From Panagrolaimus kolymaensis (taxonomy: Eukaryota; Nematoda; Chromadorea; Rhabditida; Panagrolaimidae), in contig JAJQJQ010000004.1 of NCBI GenBank assembly GCA_028622995.1, positions 1,612,001-1,676,000 on the forward strand: a DNA stretch of 64,000 nt. The letters are read 5' to 3'. The translations under genes were made by a program, and so were the position numbers. Within the stretch, counting starts at the first letter, position 1; each line of letters starts with the position of its first letter. A model generated the notes under the pieces. The model searched no databases. It was not told the origin of the DNA and saw nothing but the letters and a program-made list of their open reading frames with translations. Below are positions 1-12,573 of this stretch, one piece after another.

Positions 1-312
1 CTTTGTAGTCGAGGAAATGGAGTTCATACCATTCAAAGACTTGCAGAAGCTCCAGAACTTTCGCATGTTTCAGGAAAATATTTTGATTGCACCGGAAAAG
101 AAATTCGATCCATGACTGAAGCAGGCGAAGAACGAGCCCAACAAAAACTTTGGGAAACGGATGCGAAACTTTGTGAAAGTATCGATGCTCCACTTACGCC
201 TCCAAAGGAATCTAATGGCGTTCAAATGTTGCACCTTGGATCTCTCGATTCTGCAAGAAAACACATGGCTGAAAATAATAATGTTAAAAAACTTCATCTT
301 CAAATTGCCTAA
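1..312 (+). CDS. Short-chain dehydrogenase/reductase (SDR), C-terminal part
   Basis: The reading frame is open from base 1 to a TAA at 310-312 and gives the last 103 residues of a protein that starts left of the window. The segment reads ...LAEAPELSHVSGKYFDC..., followed about 20 residues later by a QKLWETDAKLCE stretch. This matches the C-terminal part of retinol-dehydrogenase/WWOX-like SDRs, which have a GKYF motif, then an acidic stretch and an LW..S..L helix. The Rossmann fold and the catalytic Tyr-x-x-x-Lys lie outside the window, so cofactor and substrate cannot be judged. The tail of about 45 residues after that helix is longer than in most vertebrate members. A possible AATAAA polyadenylation signal lies at 587-592. 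The gene is convergent with the G-alpha gene. SDR membership is fairly sure; the subfamily is inference. Confidence 0.7.
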   Translation, partial: LCSRGNGVHTIQRLAEAPELSHVSGKYFDCTGKEIRSMTEAGEERAQQKLWETDAKLCESIDAPLTPPKESNGVQMLHLGSLDSARKHMAENNNVKKLHLQIA

Positions 313-722
313 AGCAATCAAAAAATTGAAAATATAAAAAAATGTTGCTGGCGCTTATTATAGATTTCATTTAGGCCGGCATTTAAATTTCTCTTTAAAG
401 ATATATAGTCAGAATTAGGTCATCTCTAAACCAGTTTACTCCACATATGTAGTTGTTGAACCTTTAACTTTTCCATATTTCTATGACCTAATTCTGGCGG
501 CTGCAACAGACTTGTCCATTTTTAGCGAGCTTTGCTTCATCGCTGTTTTTTCAAAACGTGTAATCATGGAAAACTTTTTTTGTGTAAATAAAAACGTATT
601 TATTAAATTTTAATTTTTAGGCAATTTCTTTATGAGGAGATACGAAGAAAAAAATAAATACAAATATATTGTAAGTAAACATTAAAAAAAATAAAATACA
701 ATTATTTTCGCTTAAAAACTTT
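313..722. other. Intergenic, between two convergent genes
   Basis: This holds the 3' flanks of the SDR and G-alpha genes. The only structure seen is a perfect 14-bp inverted repeat at 410-423 and 483-496 (CAGAATTAGGTCAT and its complement), whose arms contain AGGTCA and TGACCT. No gene is seen. Confidence 0.5.
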
Positions 723-3395
723 TTAAAGCATTCCTGTATCTTTAAGATTTTCTTGAATAATTGTATCAATGACACTATTAAAAACTTGTTGAACTTGATT
801 TGTATTGGTTGCACACGTTTCGTGAACTAAAAAAATAAATTAACAAAAATTATTAAATCCTAACTTCCGTAGACAACAAACTAACTGTAAAGCTTTTGTT
901 TATTACGATATAATTTAGAAAATTGTTGCTTTAAAAAGTTTACTGCTTCTTTATATTCCATTGGACCCGTATATTGTGGAAATGCAGCTGAAAGGGGTGA
1001 AATACGAATTTTTTCTTCAAATAAATCTTTTTTATTAAAAAATAATATCATTGAAGTTTTTGTAAAAAATTTTGACATTGATATTGTATCAAATAATTCT
1101 AAAGCTTCCACTAAGCGATTCTAAAAAAGAAAACATTTTTTATTCGTTAAAAGCTGATAAGCTTACTGTTTTATTATCTTCCCTTAAAGTTTGATCATAT
1201 TCAGATATAGCAACGATAAATATAATTGCATTTGAATCGTCTAAAATTAAATTTACAAAATCTGCTCAGAAAATGTTGCAAAAAATTTACCAAAAAAGTG
1301 TATCCATTTTCTTCTTTCTGACCTTTGGCCGCCTACATCAAATACACTAAAATTTATTTTTATAATAATTAAATGAGAGTTTACTGTAACACATTTTTGC
1401 TGGTTGGTATCTCTAGTTTAGATCTTCGAAAATTTTAGTTAAAAAGCAGTAATATTAAAATTAAGGTTATTATTGCTTCTTTGCGCTTGACTCATTTTAT
1501 AATGTTTTTTTGGTGTTGCAAAATCAGCTGCCTTTGGGCTTTTGTTTTTGCTTAATTTATCATTATTTTTTTTTGCGTTAATTTTTTAACACACGTAAAA
1601 CAAAAAAATGATGAGCTAATGAATTATTTTGTTTCCTATCTCAAAAATATATTTTACGTCACATAAATAAATTATTACGCCAACTGAAAATATTATTTAA
1701 AAAAAGATATGAAATTATAAGGTTAAAATTTTCAATTCATATACATGTGGGACACAAAGGAAATTAAAGGTTACTGATGTGCTTCTTTTATGCTTTGATG
1801 AAGCTTTTCATTGAAAGTGTTAATTTAAATGAAAAGGTAAAAAAGGTAATCTTTAAAAAATGTGTATTTTAAGTCGTCTTTTTAACGTCAAAAATAAATA
1901 CTTTTGAATAGGAAAATGTCAAAGTAAAATTTGTGAAACATATGTACAGTGGATGCAAGCAAAAAATAAACATAATAAATAAGTAACTTACTTAAAATCA
2001 ATACCCTTCCAATGAAAATCCATTTTAACTACACCCGTTGTAGCCATACGAGTATGTAAAATATCTTGATCGGTTGGTCGATAATCTTTTTTTGCAGTTC
2101 TTTCAATATTTTCCAAAAAGCTAAAATTAACTATTTTTAAAGGCAAAGATAGCATGAGATCGAGAATCACTGGGCTGTTAATTCGAACGTTGGTTAATGA
2201 AACGTTTGACTGTTATCAAATTGTGCTATACTCATTTTTAAAACCTTCTCAAAGACTTACTATAATGCTGAATCATTAAGTTGATATTCATTTCGCCTTT
2301 CAAAACATTTTTTTACTCCTCCATCAGACCATAAATTAACGATAGCAGTTTTTATTTCTTGTGGAAATGCTGTAAATTCTAATCCACTTTCAATATGTTT
2401 TTCTAATAACTTTGCATCGGCTTCTCTTGCACGATTCTCATATAAAATGCCCAAAGACGCCATAGCATTTACAATATCCATACATGATCGAACTGTATTT
2501 GAATATACAATACCTTTACGCTCTTCAATTTCAGTTTCAGAAAAACCATTATTATGTAAAATTCTAAAAAAGAAAAATTGATTGTATTTTGATAAATTAG
2601 AAATTTTTAATTTTGTATGAAATTAAGAAGTTTCCTTCAGGTGAAAAAAACTAATAAGAATACAAAATTAATTTGCTTTACTTTGAGACACGACAAAAAA
2701 GTTTCAAATAATTTATTATGCATAATTCTTGGAACACTGCACTTTAATTTTCAGGAAATGTCTGTCTATTGTTATTTAATAAAATCGATGAATTTAAACG
2801 AAGACAAAAGCATAGCTAATAAGTAATTTAGGTTTCGATATTTTTTTACTAAACTTTAAAAGTTTATAGACTTTGACTCATCTTTATCAATTCATAAATG
2901 TCCTTGGAGGATTATAATAGAATTTTTTTACTCAACCGAATTTGATGTTAGTAATAACTATTTCGCTACAATATTATTCAGAATGAAATAAAAATCTCAG
3001 GGGATTAAAAAATTATCTAAACCTTTTTTAATTAGAAGAAAAAAATAGAATAACAAAAAGTAACAAAGTTTGAAGGGCGCAAAAGCGTGTTTTGATATTT
3101 ACACAAAAATGTTAAATGATCATTATTTATAGTCATCAAAAAAGTTTAAATTTAAAAATTTGAAAGAATCTTTAATTGATTTTTAAGAAACTTTAAAAAC
3201 TAAAAATTCCACGTAAAGGAAAAACAAAAGTAAAACTTACTGCATTTGTTTGAGACATGTCGATTTCCCAGATTCTCCAGGACCAAGTAAAAGTAATTTT
3301 TGTAACATTTTATCGGGTTGTTGTGATAAAGTTTTATCAATTTTTTTCGACACCGAAGCCGCAACCGCGGCTTCCTTACCCTGGCATAAACCCAT
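723..3395 (-). CDS. Heterotrimeric G-protein alpha subunit
   Basis: Seven exons join in frame to 351 residues, the usual family length: 3241-3395, 2261-2563, 1992-2120, 1291-1346, 1167-1240, 886-1120, 723-826. The protein binds and hydrolyses GTP at the inner plasma membrane and relays signals from seven-transmembrane receptors. It starts MGLC, giving Gly2 for myristoylation and Cys4 for palmitoylation. All nucleotide-binding boxes are visible: GPGESGKST (P loop), the switch I arginine in [23 protein letters not shown] (switch II with catalytic Gln), NKKD and TCAT. The C-terminus is NLKDTGML, so the position four from the end is Thr, not the Cys ADP-ribosylated in Gi/Go. It resembles Gi/o-like and nematode-specific GPA subunits, but I cannot name the ortholog. 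The two longest introns (1347-1991 and 2564-3240) hold no recognisable gene. Confidence 0.95.
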
Positions 3396-4483
3396 AAACC
3401 CAATCATTCACCAATAATTTAAGAAATTTGTAAAATTCTAAATATGCGACAATTTTTAAAAGTGATGAATTCTTTTTTAAACAAAGAAAATAAGAAGATA
3501 AATGAAATAAAAAAATATTACAGAAGAAAATGAAGAAAAGTACACGACCATAAAATAAAAAAATGGAATAAAGTTCGAGGGAAAACATGAGTAAAAAATG
3601 TATCATTTTTTGTTTGTGTGCACAAAATTATGAGAGCACAAAATTACATTACGGTAGAAGTTTTAAACAAAATAAAAAATGGAGGTTCAAATAAAACAAT
3701 AATAAATAATTAAAAAATTCTTTGAAAATGAAATAAAAAAACTGATAGGAACTTCAAAAAATGTCTAAGATAAAAAAAAGTTCAGCGGCAATATAAAATT
3801 TTAAAAACGAGACTATTTGGTACGCAAATCCTATTAACCGTATTTTTCTCCTGCTTTAAATAAATCATTCATTATTTGTCATCTCATCTTCAGACATTTT
3901 TTTACTTTAATTAAAAATTTAGAAAAAAAAAGAAACATCCTTTAATTTTTTATTCTTCAGGTACATTTCATTTTTTTTCTTTTTTTCATGGGGGTTGTCT
4001 CCAGTGGCAACGCTTTTTCATTCGAAAGAGAAAAAAAGTAAGTAAAAAAAGGAGGTAAAAACTAACTAAGTTTTGTGTAATTTACATCGTCGCTGTCGGC
4101 GTCGCCATCATCAGTGTTGTGTTGTTAGTGTTAAAAGTTGAGGAAAGTAATTTTTTACCTTCATATTTGTGCACCACCACGCCTTCTAATAATGCACACA
4201 TTTTTTTACTGCTTTTTCCAGTTAGTAAAAAAATATAATAAAATAAATGTTCGTTCATAAATAAAAAGGGTAATATTTAATTTTATACATAAAAAAGTCA
4301 ACAAAAAACATAACAGTTTTTTAATTCTAAAACTTTTTCGTGGCGTTACTGTTTTAACGTTAATACACGCATTTTTTGTTTATTGAAGAGCAAACAAAGT
4401 CAAAGACAATAGAATTTTTCTCTTTATTGTTCGTTTAGAAAATAATTTATTAAAGCAGTTTTAAATGCAAAAAAAGCGATGGC
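3396..4483. other. Intergenic, upstream of the G-alpha gene
   Basis: About 1.1 kb of AT-rich sequence between the G-alpha start codon and the stop codon of the next minus-strand gene. It should contain the G-alpha promoter. I see homopolymer tracts, but no gene and no clear motif. Confidence 0.4.
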
Positions 4484-6580
4484 TTAAAGGTCGTCGAGAA
4501 TTCTTTCAACGTGTTTGTGATCATGAAGTTGTTGGCATTCAATTGGGAGAAGGTTGAACTTTTCATGTTGTCTCATAACCTCAAGCTCCTTGGCTTTTTG
4601 AACGTTAATTTTCTGCAAAAAATTATAGATGAAGATGAAAACGCAATAAAAAACATAAAGCATAAAAATGCTTTTAATAGAAAGTTGTGTTTTGCTTTTT
4701 ACAATCTTTTTTCTTTCCAAGTTCTCTTATTTTCTAAGAAAAATAAATGCTGTAATTTCGGATGAAAGCGCTTTTTATGTTTGAGCCTTTTTGTTACTAA
4801 AGCCGCGTGAACGCATGCTTGTTGTGGCTTCATTAAAAGTGTAAAATGGAAGTGATGAAAGTTTGTAGTGAACTTTAATCAAAGGAAGATAGATAACAAA
4901 GAAAGAAATGTAGCTATCAAACAACATGCAATTTTTTCATTCATCTCTGTGACACTTTTTTGAAATCCATACCTTTTGTGGACTTTTAGAGTATATCTAT
5001 GACATGAAAAAAAAGGTAAAAAAATCTTTAAATGTTAAAACCCATGAATAACTTGAAAAATAAAATTTTAAAGTTTTTTTTTCGAAGAAATCTGTCTCGT
5101 TCCTGTGTGAAATAAATGGCTTTTGCTAACGATAACTCAAAATTTTAATAAAAACTTTTTAACCGTAAATTTACCTTTTGAATTTTTTCTGATTCAGGGC
5201 AATGTTTGACGAGACCTTTCATATGGCATTTCATATTACATTCATTTTGCCTAAAATAACAAAATAGCAATAAAATATATGATCTCTCAAAAGTCCATGA
5301 GTTAAAAAAATATTTACGGTTGTCATATTTTTTTAGTGAGTGATAATTATATTATTTTTCTCAAAAATTTTGTGACACTTACTTGCATGAAGCTTTTTGT
5401 TTATCTATCCCTTCATTTTTATCATCGGTTTCTAGGTTGCAAATTTCATTACATTCTGTAACATAAATTTTAAATATAAAGAATAAAGGTAAATAAATTA
5501 AATTATAACTCCGCAGCAGTTATGTTTGCTGCTTTTTTGACTTTCTTTTCTTTCATTCTTTGATAATATAATTAACTTACTTTTTTCCACTTTAACCGTA
5601 TGTTCTTGTAAGCATGATAAATGGTCTTCGATTTCTATAGTAACAAAAAAATATTAAAGATAAATAAAGTCATAAAATAACTTTTTTTTGGGATAAATAA
5701 ATTTTCAAAAGTAAAAAAAGCGCAAATTTTTGCGAGAAAAATTGGGGAGATCAGTGGTGCAGCAAAAAAAAATTATTTCATTAATTACTGTTACTTTAAA
5801 AGAATTTTGTAAAAAAAATAAGTGGAATATTGAAAAATTTGATTTGATAAAAGAAAAAAAATCTCAAAGATTATTGAACTTATGAGTTATAACCATTTAA
5901 AAAGTGCGAACAGAAATATAAAAATGTAGCTAACTAATAAATATCAAACCTTTTATTTTTGAATGACTCGTATTTCAAAGTAAAGCATTATTGTTTCTCT
6001 AAATTTCACATAAAGTTTTTAAGTATAAATAAAATTATAATTAATATTTCATCCTAATGAAATTAGATATATATTTTATTGCTTTAATTTTTCCATGAAA
6101 AATAATTTTCATCTACCCACGTTTAATTTGTTTTTTGCCTTTTTTATTATTACCGAATTTGATTTAAAAAAAAAATAAAAACAGCGCTTGACAAAAAAAA
6201 TTATAAAGGAATATTTTTTGATAGTTTAACCGACAAGAAATTTACATTTTTGAAAACTTCTTGAAAAGAGAAGACATCGATTTCTTACCTTCTTCAAATT
6301 CAACACAATGTAATCTAAAATTAGCTGATAATTGATGAAATTGGGCATGAGCTAAAGGTCCACAACGCCTTGCACATTCAGCAGCGGGTTCCAAAATCGC
6401 ACAAATTTCATCATATTTTATATAAATATCCGAATTCATCATATGCATTCTTGCTAAAGGATACAAACATTCTTTCAAACAATTTGAAAGTTGCTCATCC
6501 GAAGAAGATGTAGTTTCAGTGGAAGCTAATATAAAATTTTTAATAAGGAATAAACATAAAAATATTAAAAAACGTTTCAT
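4484..6580 (-). CDS. Secreted cysteine-rich protein, possibly CPG4-like
   Basis: Five exons (6289-6580, 5581-5634, 5383-5455, 5175-5250, 4484-4612) join in frame to 207 residues. The first ~20 residues (MKRFLIFLCLFLIKNFILAS) form a clear signal peptide, so the protein should be secreted. The mature part has about 14 cysteines in spaced pairs, such as CLKEC, CARRC, CNEIC and CNMKC, and ends in a charged, helix-like region with one more Cys. The pattern of alternating C-x3-C pairs is like nematode secreted proteins with a chondroitin proteoglycan 4 (CPG4) type domain; this assignment is a guess from layout, not from a profile search. The introns at 4613-5174 and 5635-6288 show nothing. The next gene upstream, the K2P channel, ends only 260 bp away on the same strand; an operon is not demonstrated. 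Confidence 0.7.
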
Positions 6581-6839
6581 TATTTTATTTTATTTTTAAA
6601 TTAAATCAAAATTTAAAACAATAACAAAGAAGTCAAAAGACAAAAAAAAGTTTATTTATTCCACCATTGGGGAAATACAATTTTTTTTTTCAAATAACAA
6701 AACATTCAAATCGAGGTCAATCAATTTTTTTGTTTGAGAAAAATAAAAATAAATCGGGGAATGTTTCTTTGTGAAATTTAAATCTGTTTTTAAAGAATAT
6801 GCAATTGGAGACAAAAAAAAGGCTATCTTCAATTTTAGG

Positions 6840-9295
6840 TTAATCAGCAGCATTATAAATATACAATTTTCTTCGCCTTTTTGTGGAACTAAATAATGGT
6901 TTGGGCCTTGGCGGAGCTCCAAGAACCTGAGGTGGTGGAGGTTCTTCTTCCTCAGATTCTTCTTCAACTTCATCCATTAAATTTTTAAACATGAATTCTT
7001 CAGTTTGAACTAACATGGAATTTTTGCGAATTTCTGTTTGAGTTCCTCGTGTTCGCATTTTTGCTCTTTCATCATATTTTTCATTCAATAATCTTTTCCT
7101 TAAAGAAATCTCATTAAAGAAATCCTTCAAGGTCATTAAAAAAAGGGGAAAAACTCACTGATGATTTGACATAAGTTTTAACCACATTTTTTGCCCAAGT
7201 GTCATTTCCCTTTCATAACGTTTAATTCCATCATCATTTTTTTCATCTTAAAACATTGGAGATATTAGCCATTTTAAAACTAAATTGGTTTTTTTTTTAA
7301 AAGTTTGCTTTTAAATTTTATTGTCCCTTCAAAGTAGGTGCATTCATAAAAGAAATAGCAAACTTTAACTTTAGTTTTTTGCTGTCAAAACGTTTTCCAA
7401 ATCAATGAGTAAAAAAAGAGACTCACTGGTTTTCTTTTCACTCCTTTCACCTTCCGGCATTAATAAAATGTATGCATCTCCGTTTGCATTGGTCAATGAT
7501 GAACGTTGTTTATCAATTCCAACATGTTGAATGGATTTTCGACGTTCAGCTAAAAGTAAAAAAATACGTGAGTAGGATTAATGATTATTGATAAACATGT
7601 TTGTTTAAGTTTTTTTAAAGCGATAGCGGTTAATCGAAAATAAAATGATTATTATTGGTTGGAAAAAAGTTGAATTTTTCGTTGATATTAATAGTGGGGC
7701 AGAGGTTAAGGAATATTCACCAAAAACAAAATGCTGAAGTTCAAACTCAAAGGCAAAAATAAAAAATACTAACTTGCAAGATTATCTTTAAAATCAATTT
7801 CAATAGATTGTATTATTCCAGAAAATACTGATTCAATATGCATTTGAATAACTTTTAATGACATTGAAACAACAGATAATCCACCAAAAATAAGAAGAAA
7901 ATTTAAACATGCTATTTTAGGTTCCAATGTGACGTCACCCAATCCTGCAACCAAGTGTCAAAATTTGTAAGCAAAAAAATTATTTTTTATTTTATTTTGC
8001 AAACAGTTGCCGAAAACCTTTTTTTTGTTTTTGATCAATTAATCATTGTGATTGATTTTGAGTGAAAAAAAAGTCAAATAATGAAAGCACAAAAAAATAA
8101 GTTTAAAGATAAGGTGAATGTGGGTACTTACCAATAGTGACCAAGGAAATATAAAAAAAATAAATGCTTGTAAAATAATCCCATGTAGTAAAAAGGCAAA
8201 AAATTCCAGCACCAATTAAAACCCAAATAAGTAAAAATCCAATTGCCATTTCAAGAGGTAATAAAGCTTCATCCTCCGAGCGACTGGAATATTTTTCTAG
8301 GACGGTTGCAAACTGAAAATTTGGGTTGAATAAAGAAAAAGGGTGGAATTTAATGAGCCTAGAAATTTAAAGTAGCTTTATAAACTAATTTATGCAAGAT
8401 TTTGCCTTAAATGGAAATTAGAGATTACAATAAAAGAAAAAAATACTAAGTTTTGAGGAAAGTTTTTAATCATCTGCATTCATCTGAAAGTCGATATTTA
8501 GGGAGATTACCTGATCGCCATGTTTAGCTGCAATAACAGAAATTTTCCTCGAAGACGCATGCCTCACAGATTTAGATAAAAATTTGACGTATTGACTCCA
8601 AACGTCTAAAAGTCCCATTTTTTCGGGTTATAAAAAATAAGAAAAGCACAAACATTGCATGCTTCGAAATAACCAAGTTCCAAAACCTTCCAAAGCAATA
8701 ATAAGCAACGGAACCCCAATTAATGAGTAAAAAATAGTCATAACTCTTCCTGCAATTGATTTAGCCACAATATCGCCATATCCAATTGTAGTGTATAAAG
8801 TTCCAGCATAATAGAGCCCTCCAAAAAAGTCCCATTGTTTCTTATAATTTTTTTCTGGTGAAATAAATCCTATTCGCTCATTATATTCATTTAAAACTTT
8901 TACAAAATCACTCGATAATAATTTTGTTACATTTATTTGATGTCGAAAATAATACTGAAAATAAGCAAGTTATTAAAAGATGTGGATTCGGATGCTTATT
9001 TAAATTTTTAAAATGACCCATTAACTTAATGACGAAAAATAAAAATTTTCTGTTTCAAAAAAATATTTAGTAAATTCCAAACCTGTAAATCTGACGATAA
9101 TCTATTTCTTGCTTTCGCAACCCTTTCATTATATATCAAAGTTTCATTTTTAAATAATTTATCTTCATATGGCCCTTCAATGGCAACAAAAATTAATGAA
9201 CCCAAAAGAGAATAAATTATAAGAATAAATATTCCAAAAATATGATTGTATTGTTTATATTTTTCTACGACTAGCGAGAAATTATTCCAAAGCAT
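6840..9295 (-). CDS. Two-pore-domain potassium channel (K2P/TWK family)
   Basis: Eight exons (9083-9295, 8654-8954, 8511-8605, 8132-8312, 7774-7944, 7427-7549, 7159-7246, 6840-7098) join in frame to 476 residues. K2P channels carry background K+ current and set the resting potential. The order is typical: a first membrane helix near residues 18-40, an extracellular loop with an NVT glycosylation site, pore 1 with TTIGYGD (126-132), helices 2 and 3, pore 2 with TIGLGD (262-267), helix 4, then a ~180-residue cytoplasmic tail. The tail is basic at first, later has two TQTE/VQTE-like sites, a run of acidic residues (VEEESEEEE) and PPPP, and ends [12 protein letters not shown]. Pore 2 is split by an intron within the selectivity-filter Gly codon (g|ga). 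The family is certain; C. elegans has dozens of twk genes and I cannot choose the ortholog. Confidence 0.95.
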
Positions 9296-10438
9296 AATTT
9301 TGTCGTTGTTGCTGCTTCAATTAAAAAAAAATATATAAAGAAAATCAAAACTTTGAAAGATAAAAAATCAAAGAAAACTAAGTATTGGGACAAATGACAA
9401 AGAGATAAAAAAAAAAGCAAAAGCCATCATTTTGCTTATCTACACCACCGCTGGCCCTTTGAAAAAAGTGTCCTCTTCTTATTTTAATTATTTTTTGCAT
9501 CTAAAAAACAGTTGTTTTCAATCAAAAAAATAAATTTTTACTTCGCTTTTTTATTTCTTTTTTCTCTTCAAATTTTCAAATCAAAGAATCTTTTATTGGA
9601 AATTCATCGATCATCTTCCATTTTTTTGGCTATTTTTTTACGCTTGCAAAAAAATAAAGGAGCTATAATAATGGTGGTAATTAAAGTTAGAACTTTCGTA
9701 AATGTAAAAACACTTAAAAAAAATAGCAAGGCTTTATGGCATCGAAAAGAAAGATTGTTAAAAAAAAGATAAAGTTGGAGAACTTCAAAATACAGTGTTG
9801 TCAAATTTTTTTATTTAATTATATTGCATGATATTCAACCTATTTATTGTATGCTTTAACAATTTCAAAAATCCTTCTTTTAAAAAATTCTTTTGTTTTT
9901 ACTAACTTTTTTCTTCTTCTTAGAAAATGGACCACAATTGAGCATTTTTCCTAAAATAAAAGTATCACTTCTAACAAATTATGTCTTTGTGCGTTGTGTC
10001 AATTTAAAAACCCAACCGTATTTTTTAAAAAGACAATTGGCATTTAATTTCGTTTTCAAGCCTCTGTTTTCTTACTTTCACAACTAAATTAAATATAAAA
10101 AACCTCAGCCAGTGGTGGTGGTAGGAAAAGGCAACAATTTAAACAACAGGACTCTTTTGTCATTTTTCTCCTTTTTAGAAACTCTGTTCCAACCATCGAG
10201 GTCCAAAGCAAAAAAAGAAAGAGAAAAGAGAAAGATTATTAAGTTAAAAGTTTTTACTGTGTTTCAACTTTTGTGATTGCTGTTAAAAGAGACGACCATC
10301 TTTGGAAAAAAATATAAAACATAAAATTTATTGCTAAAATGTTTCAATGGAAAACTATATAAATTTACAAAAAAAAAATTACAAAATATAAAGCATTGGC
10401 AAGCATACAGTAAATTTATAATTACAAATATAGTTTTT
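9296..10438. other. Intergenic between K2P and homeobox genes
   Basis: This is the 5' flank of the K2P gene and the 3' flank of the homeobox gene. It contains the left arm of the 290-bp inverted duplication (9884-10176). The short open frames here are T-rich and unconvincing. Confidence 0.4.
9884..10176 (+). repeat. Left arm of 290-bp inverted duplication around homeobox gene
   Basis: This segment recurs in inverted orientation at 14334-14626. Reading both side by side gives about six differences, including one single-base indel, over ~290 bp, so roughly 98% identity. It contains no transposase-like frame. Homology fades at GGAGAAAAATG on one side and at AAAAATTC on the other; no target-site duplication is evident. 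Confidence 0.85.
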
Positions 10439-12573
10439 TTAAGAAGTTGGGAAAAGCGAGAAATTTGGATGAGGAGGAAAGAAAGTCTGATATTGAGTAT
10501 AACTGGATTTAATGGGCGCCGTGGATGATACAGCTTCAATACCAACATTAATTCCATCAGAAATTACATTTAGTTGTGGCTTCTTTTCTGGAAGCTCGGT
10601 TGAACTTCTATCAAAATCTTCTTCGCCATCTTCGCTTCCACTTTTACACATTTCTCTCTCCTTTTCTTGTCGTTTACACTTGTACCGATGATTTTGAAAC
10701 CAAATTTTTACCTGAAATTTTTTCGAATGGTAAAACCACTCATAATCATTTCTTGAATTATGGGCACCCCAAAACTGGTTGATTGATCATGTTCGTGTGT
10801 GCTTTTTTTGTTTTCAAAATTGCACTCAATTAAAACTTTTCTTTTACAAACAATGTCGTAATAAAAGCCCAATAAAAAATTGGAACCAATCAAAATTCTG
10901 TGTACCTCCAACCGGTCTGCTGTTATTTTTATTTGGACTTGATGTAATATGTTTTTACAGTATATTCTTTCCCAGTAATATACATAATCAAATGTTAACT
11001 TACTTGTGTGGGTTTCAATCCAATTGCTTGTGCAAGGGCTTCACGTTCAGGGGCATTAAGATATTTCTTTTGACGAAATTGTTTTTCAAGTTCGACAACC
11101 TGTTGTTGAGTGAAAAGAACACGACGCTTTCGGCGTGATGATGGAGATTCAAATGAGATACCATAATTAAATGGCATAGGTGGAAAATTCATTGAAGGTA
11201 AACGAGTTGTAACTGAAAAAAAAGGAAAAGAAAAATTAATTTCGTGGTCAATTTGAAAAATCCGGTTAATCATTTTGTAAGAAAAAAAAAAGAAATGAAA
11301 AGAAAAGAAAAGGTGTAATTGAACGTCTTGTTAGTTGACTACCTAATCCTCTTTTTTTATTGGAGAATCGGATATTCGAAGTAATTAACTTTGAGGTAAA
11401 AAGAAAAAGAAAAAACGTACATGGAAATGATGTATCTAATCCTCCAGCAGATCCAGATGTTGGTGGATTCCATTGGGGAAATTGACATCTGAAAAATAAT
11501 ACTTTTTTATATTCTTTAAAAGCATTGTAAAGTTAATTAAGCACTAAATAAGCTTTAAATCTTTAAGAGTCATTGAACCCTTTTGAAACACTTTCATCTA
11601 ATTAGTCTCAAGAAAAAAGGCCAAAAATATTTATATATGTAAAAAGCTTACGCATTCAATTCGGTTGAGGATGGAGAATAATTTCCAAAGCCTTGTCCAT
11701 TGGAAGTCATTGCGGATGGAAGATAACCATTTGATGGAAAGCCAGGAGTTGTATTAGGGTTCCATGTGAATGGAAATCCAGTAGCTGATGAAGCAGGCAT
11801 TTGGGATTGAAATGCTTCAGCAAGGTTAACGTTATTCATTGCAGATTCGGTCATTTTAAGAAAACACTTTTGAGCTGTGGCCAATTCAGCTATAAAAAAA
11901 ATAAAGTAATTAAACCACTTCAATAAAGTTCAAAAAGGTGGATAAAATTAAACGATAAATAGTTATTTAAAAGATAAGGATTTAATTGACCTAAAGTTAA
12001 ATATTGCTAAAAGTAATAAGATAAGACCACTCTGGTTGGATAAAAGCCTCTTCAAATGAAGATTGTTTTTATTGCAACTAAAAAATTGTAATCCTAAAAA
12101 ATAGACAGAAGAACCACTTGAAAAAACCAGGAATTACAACTACTACCACAGCTACCAATGAAAAAAAGGTGGAGAGTTTGTAACGTGAATAGGTGCGAAA
12201 AAAGGCGATGAGGCGTTTCTCTTTTTTTCTTTTTCTATAACCGCGTGAGATTGTTGCTTACTTGGAACTTGCAAAATGATTAGGTCAAATTATTTCATTG
12301 GTTTTTATGGAAAGACAAAGTCTGTGATAAAGTGTTAAGGCAATGTATGTCTTCGAGATGTTATGGAATGGTATGTGGCTATAGCCATCATGGTCATAGT
12401 CATGGTATGAGGAAATCAATGGAATTGATTTGAATTTTCAAAACTTACATACCTATACTTGGTCCAAGTAAATCGCTAACAAAAAAGCGCTTTAATAATG
12501 ATGACTTCGAGGGTGGAGTCGTCGTCTTCTCTTCGGAATGGTTTGAGCTTTGATTTTTCATTGCAGGCGACAT
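10439..12573 (-). CDS. NK-2 class homeobox transcription factor
   Basis: Five exons (12453-12573, 11652-11889, 11421-11488, 11004-11212, 10439-10711) join in frame to 302 residues. The protein is a nuclear DNA-binding regulator. The homeodomain spans about 169-228, starting [20 protein letters not shown] and ending [13 protein letters not shown]. Tyr at homeodomain position 54 (QNHRYK) is the NK-2 class hallmark and predicts CAAGTG-type sites. Near the N-terminus [10 protein letters not shown] resembles the TN (tinman) repressor motif of NK proteins. The middle is rich in Pro, Ser, Asn and Phe; the C-terminus has an acidic [10 protein letters not shown] patch. An intron splits the homeodomain just before the recognition helix (PTQ|VKIW). 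A TTTAG acceptor 15 bp before the ATG may be a spliced-leader site. In C. elegans the candidates are ceh-22, ceh-24 and ceh-27; I cannot decide between them. Confidence 0.93.

Noticed and set aside
2617..2826. 69-codon plus-strand frame in a G-alpha intron
   Set aside because: Lysine/asparagine-rich chance frame in AT-rich intron; no start context or family.
9893..10087. 64-codon frame in the left inverted arm, similar to one at 14452-14643
   Set aside because: The similarity comes from the inverted duplication; an indel in an A run shifts the frame between copies, so it is not kept as protein.
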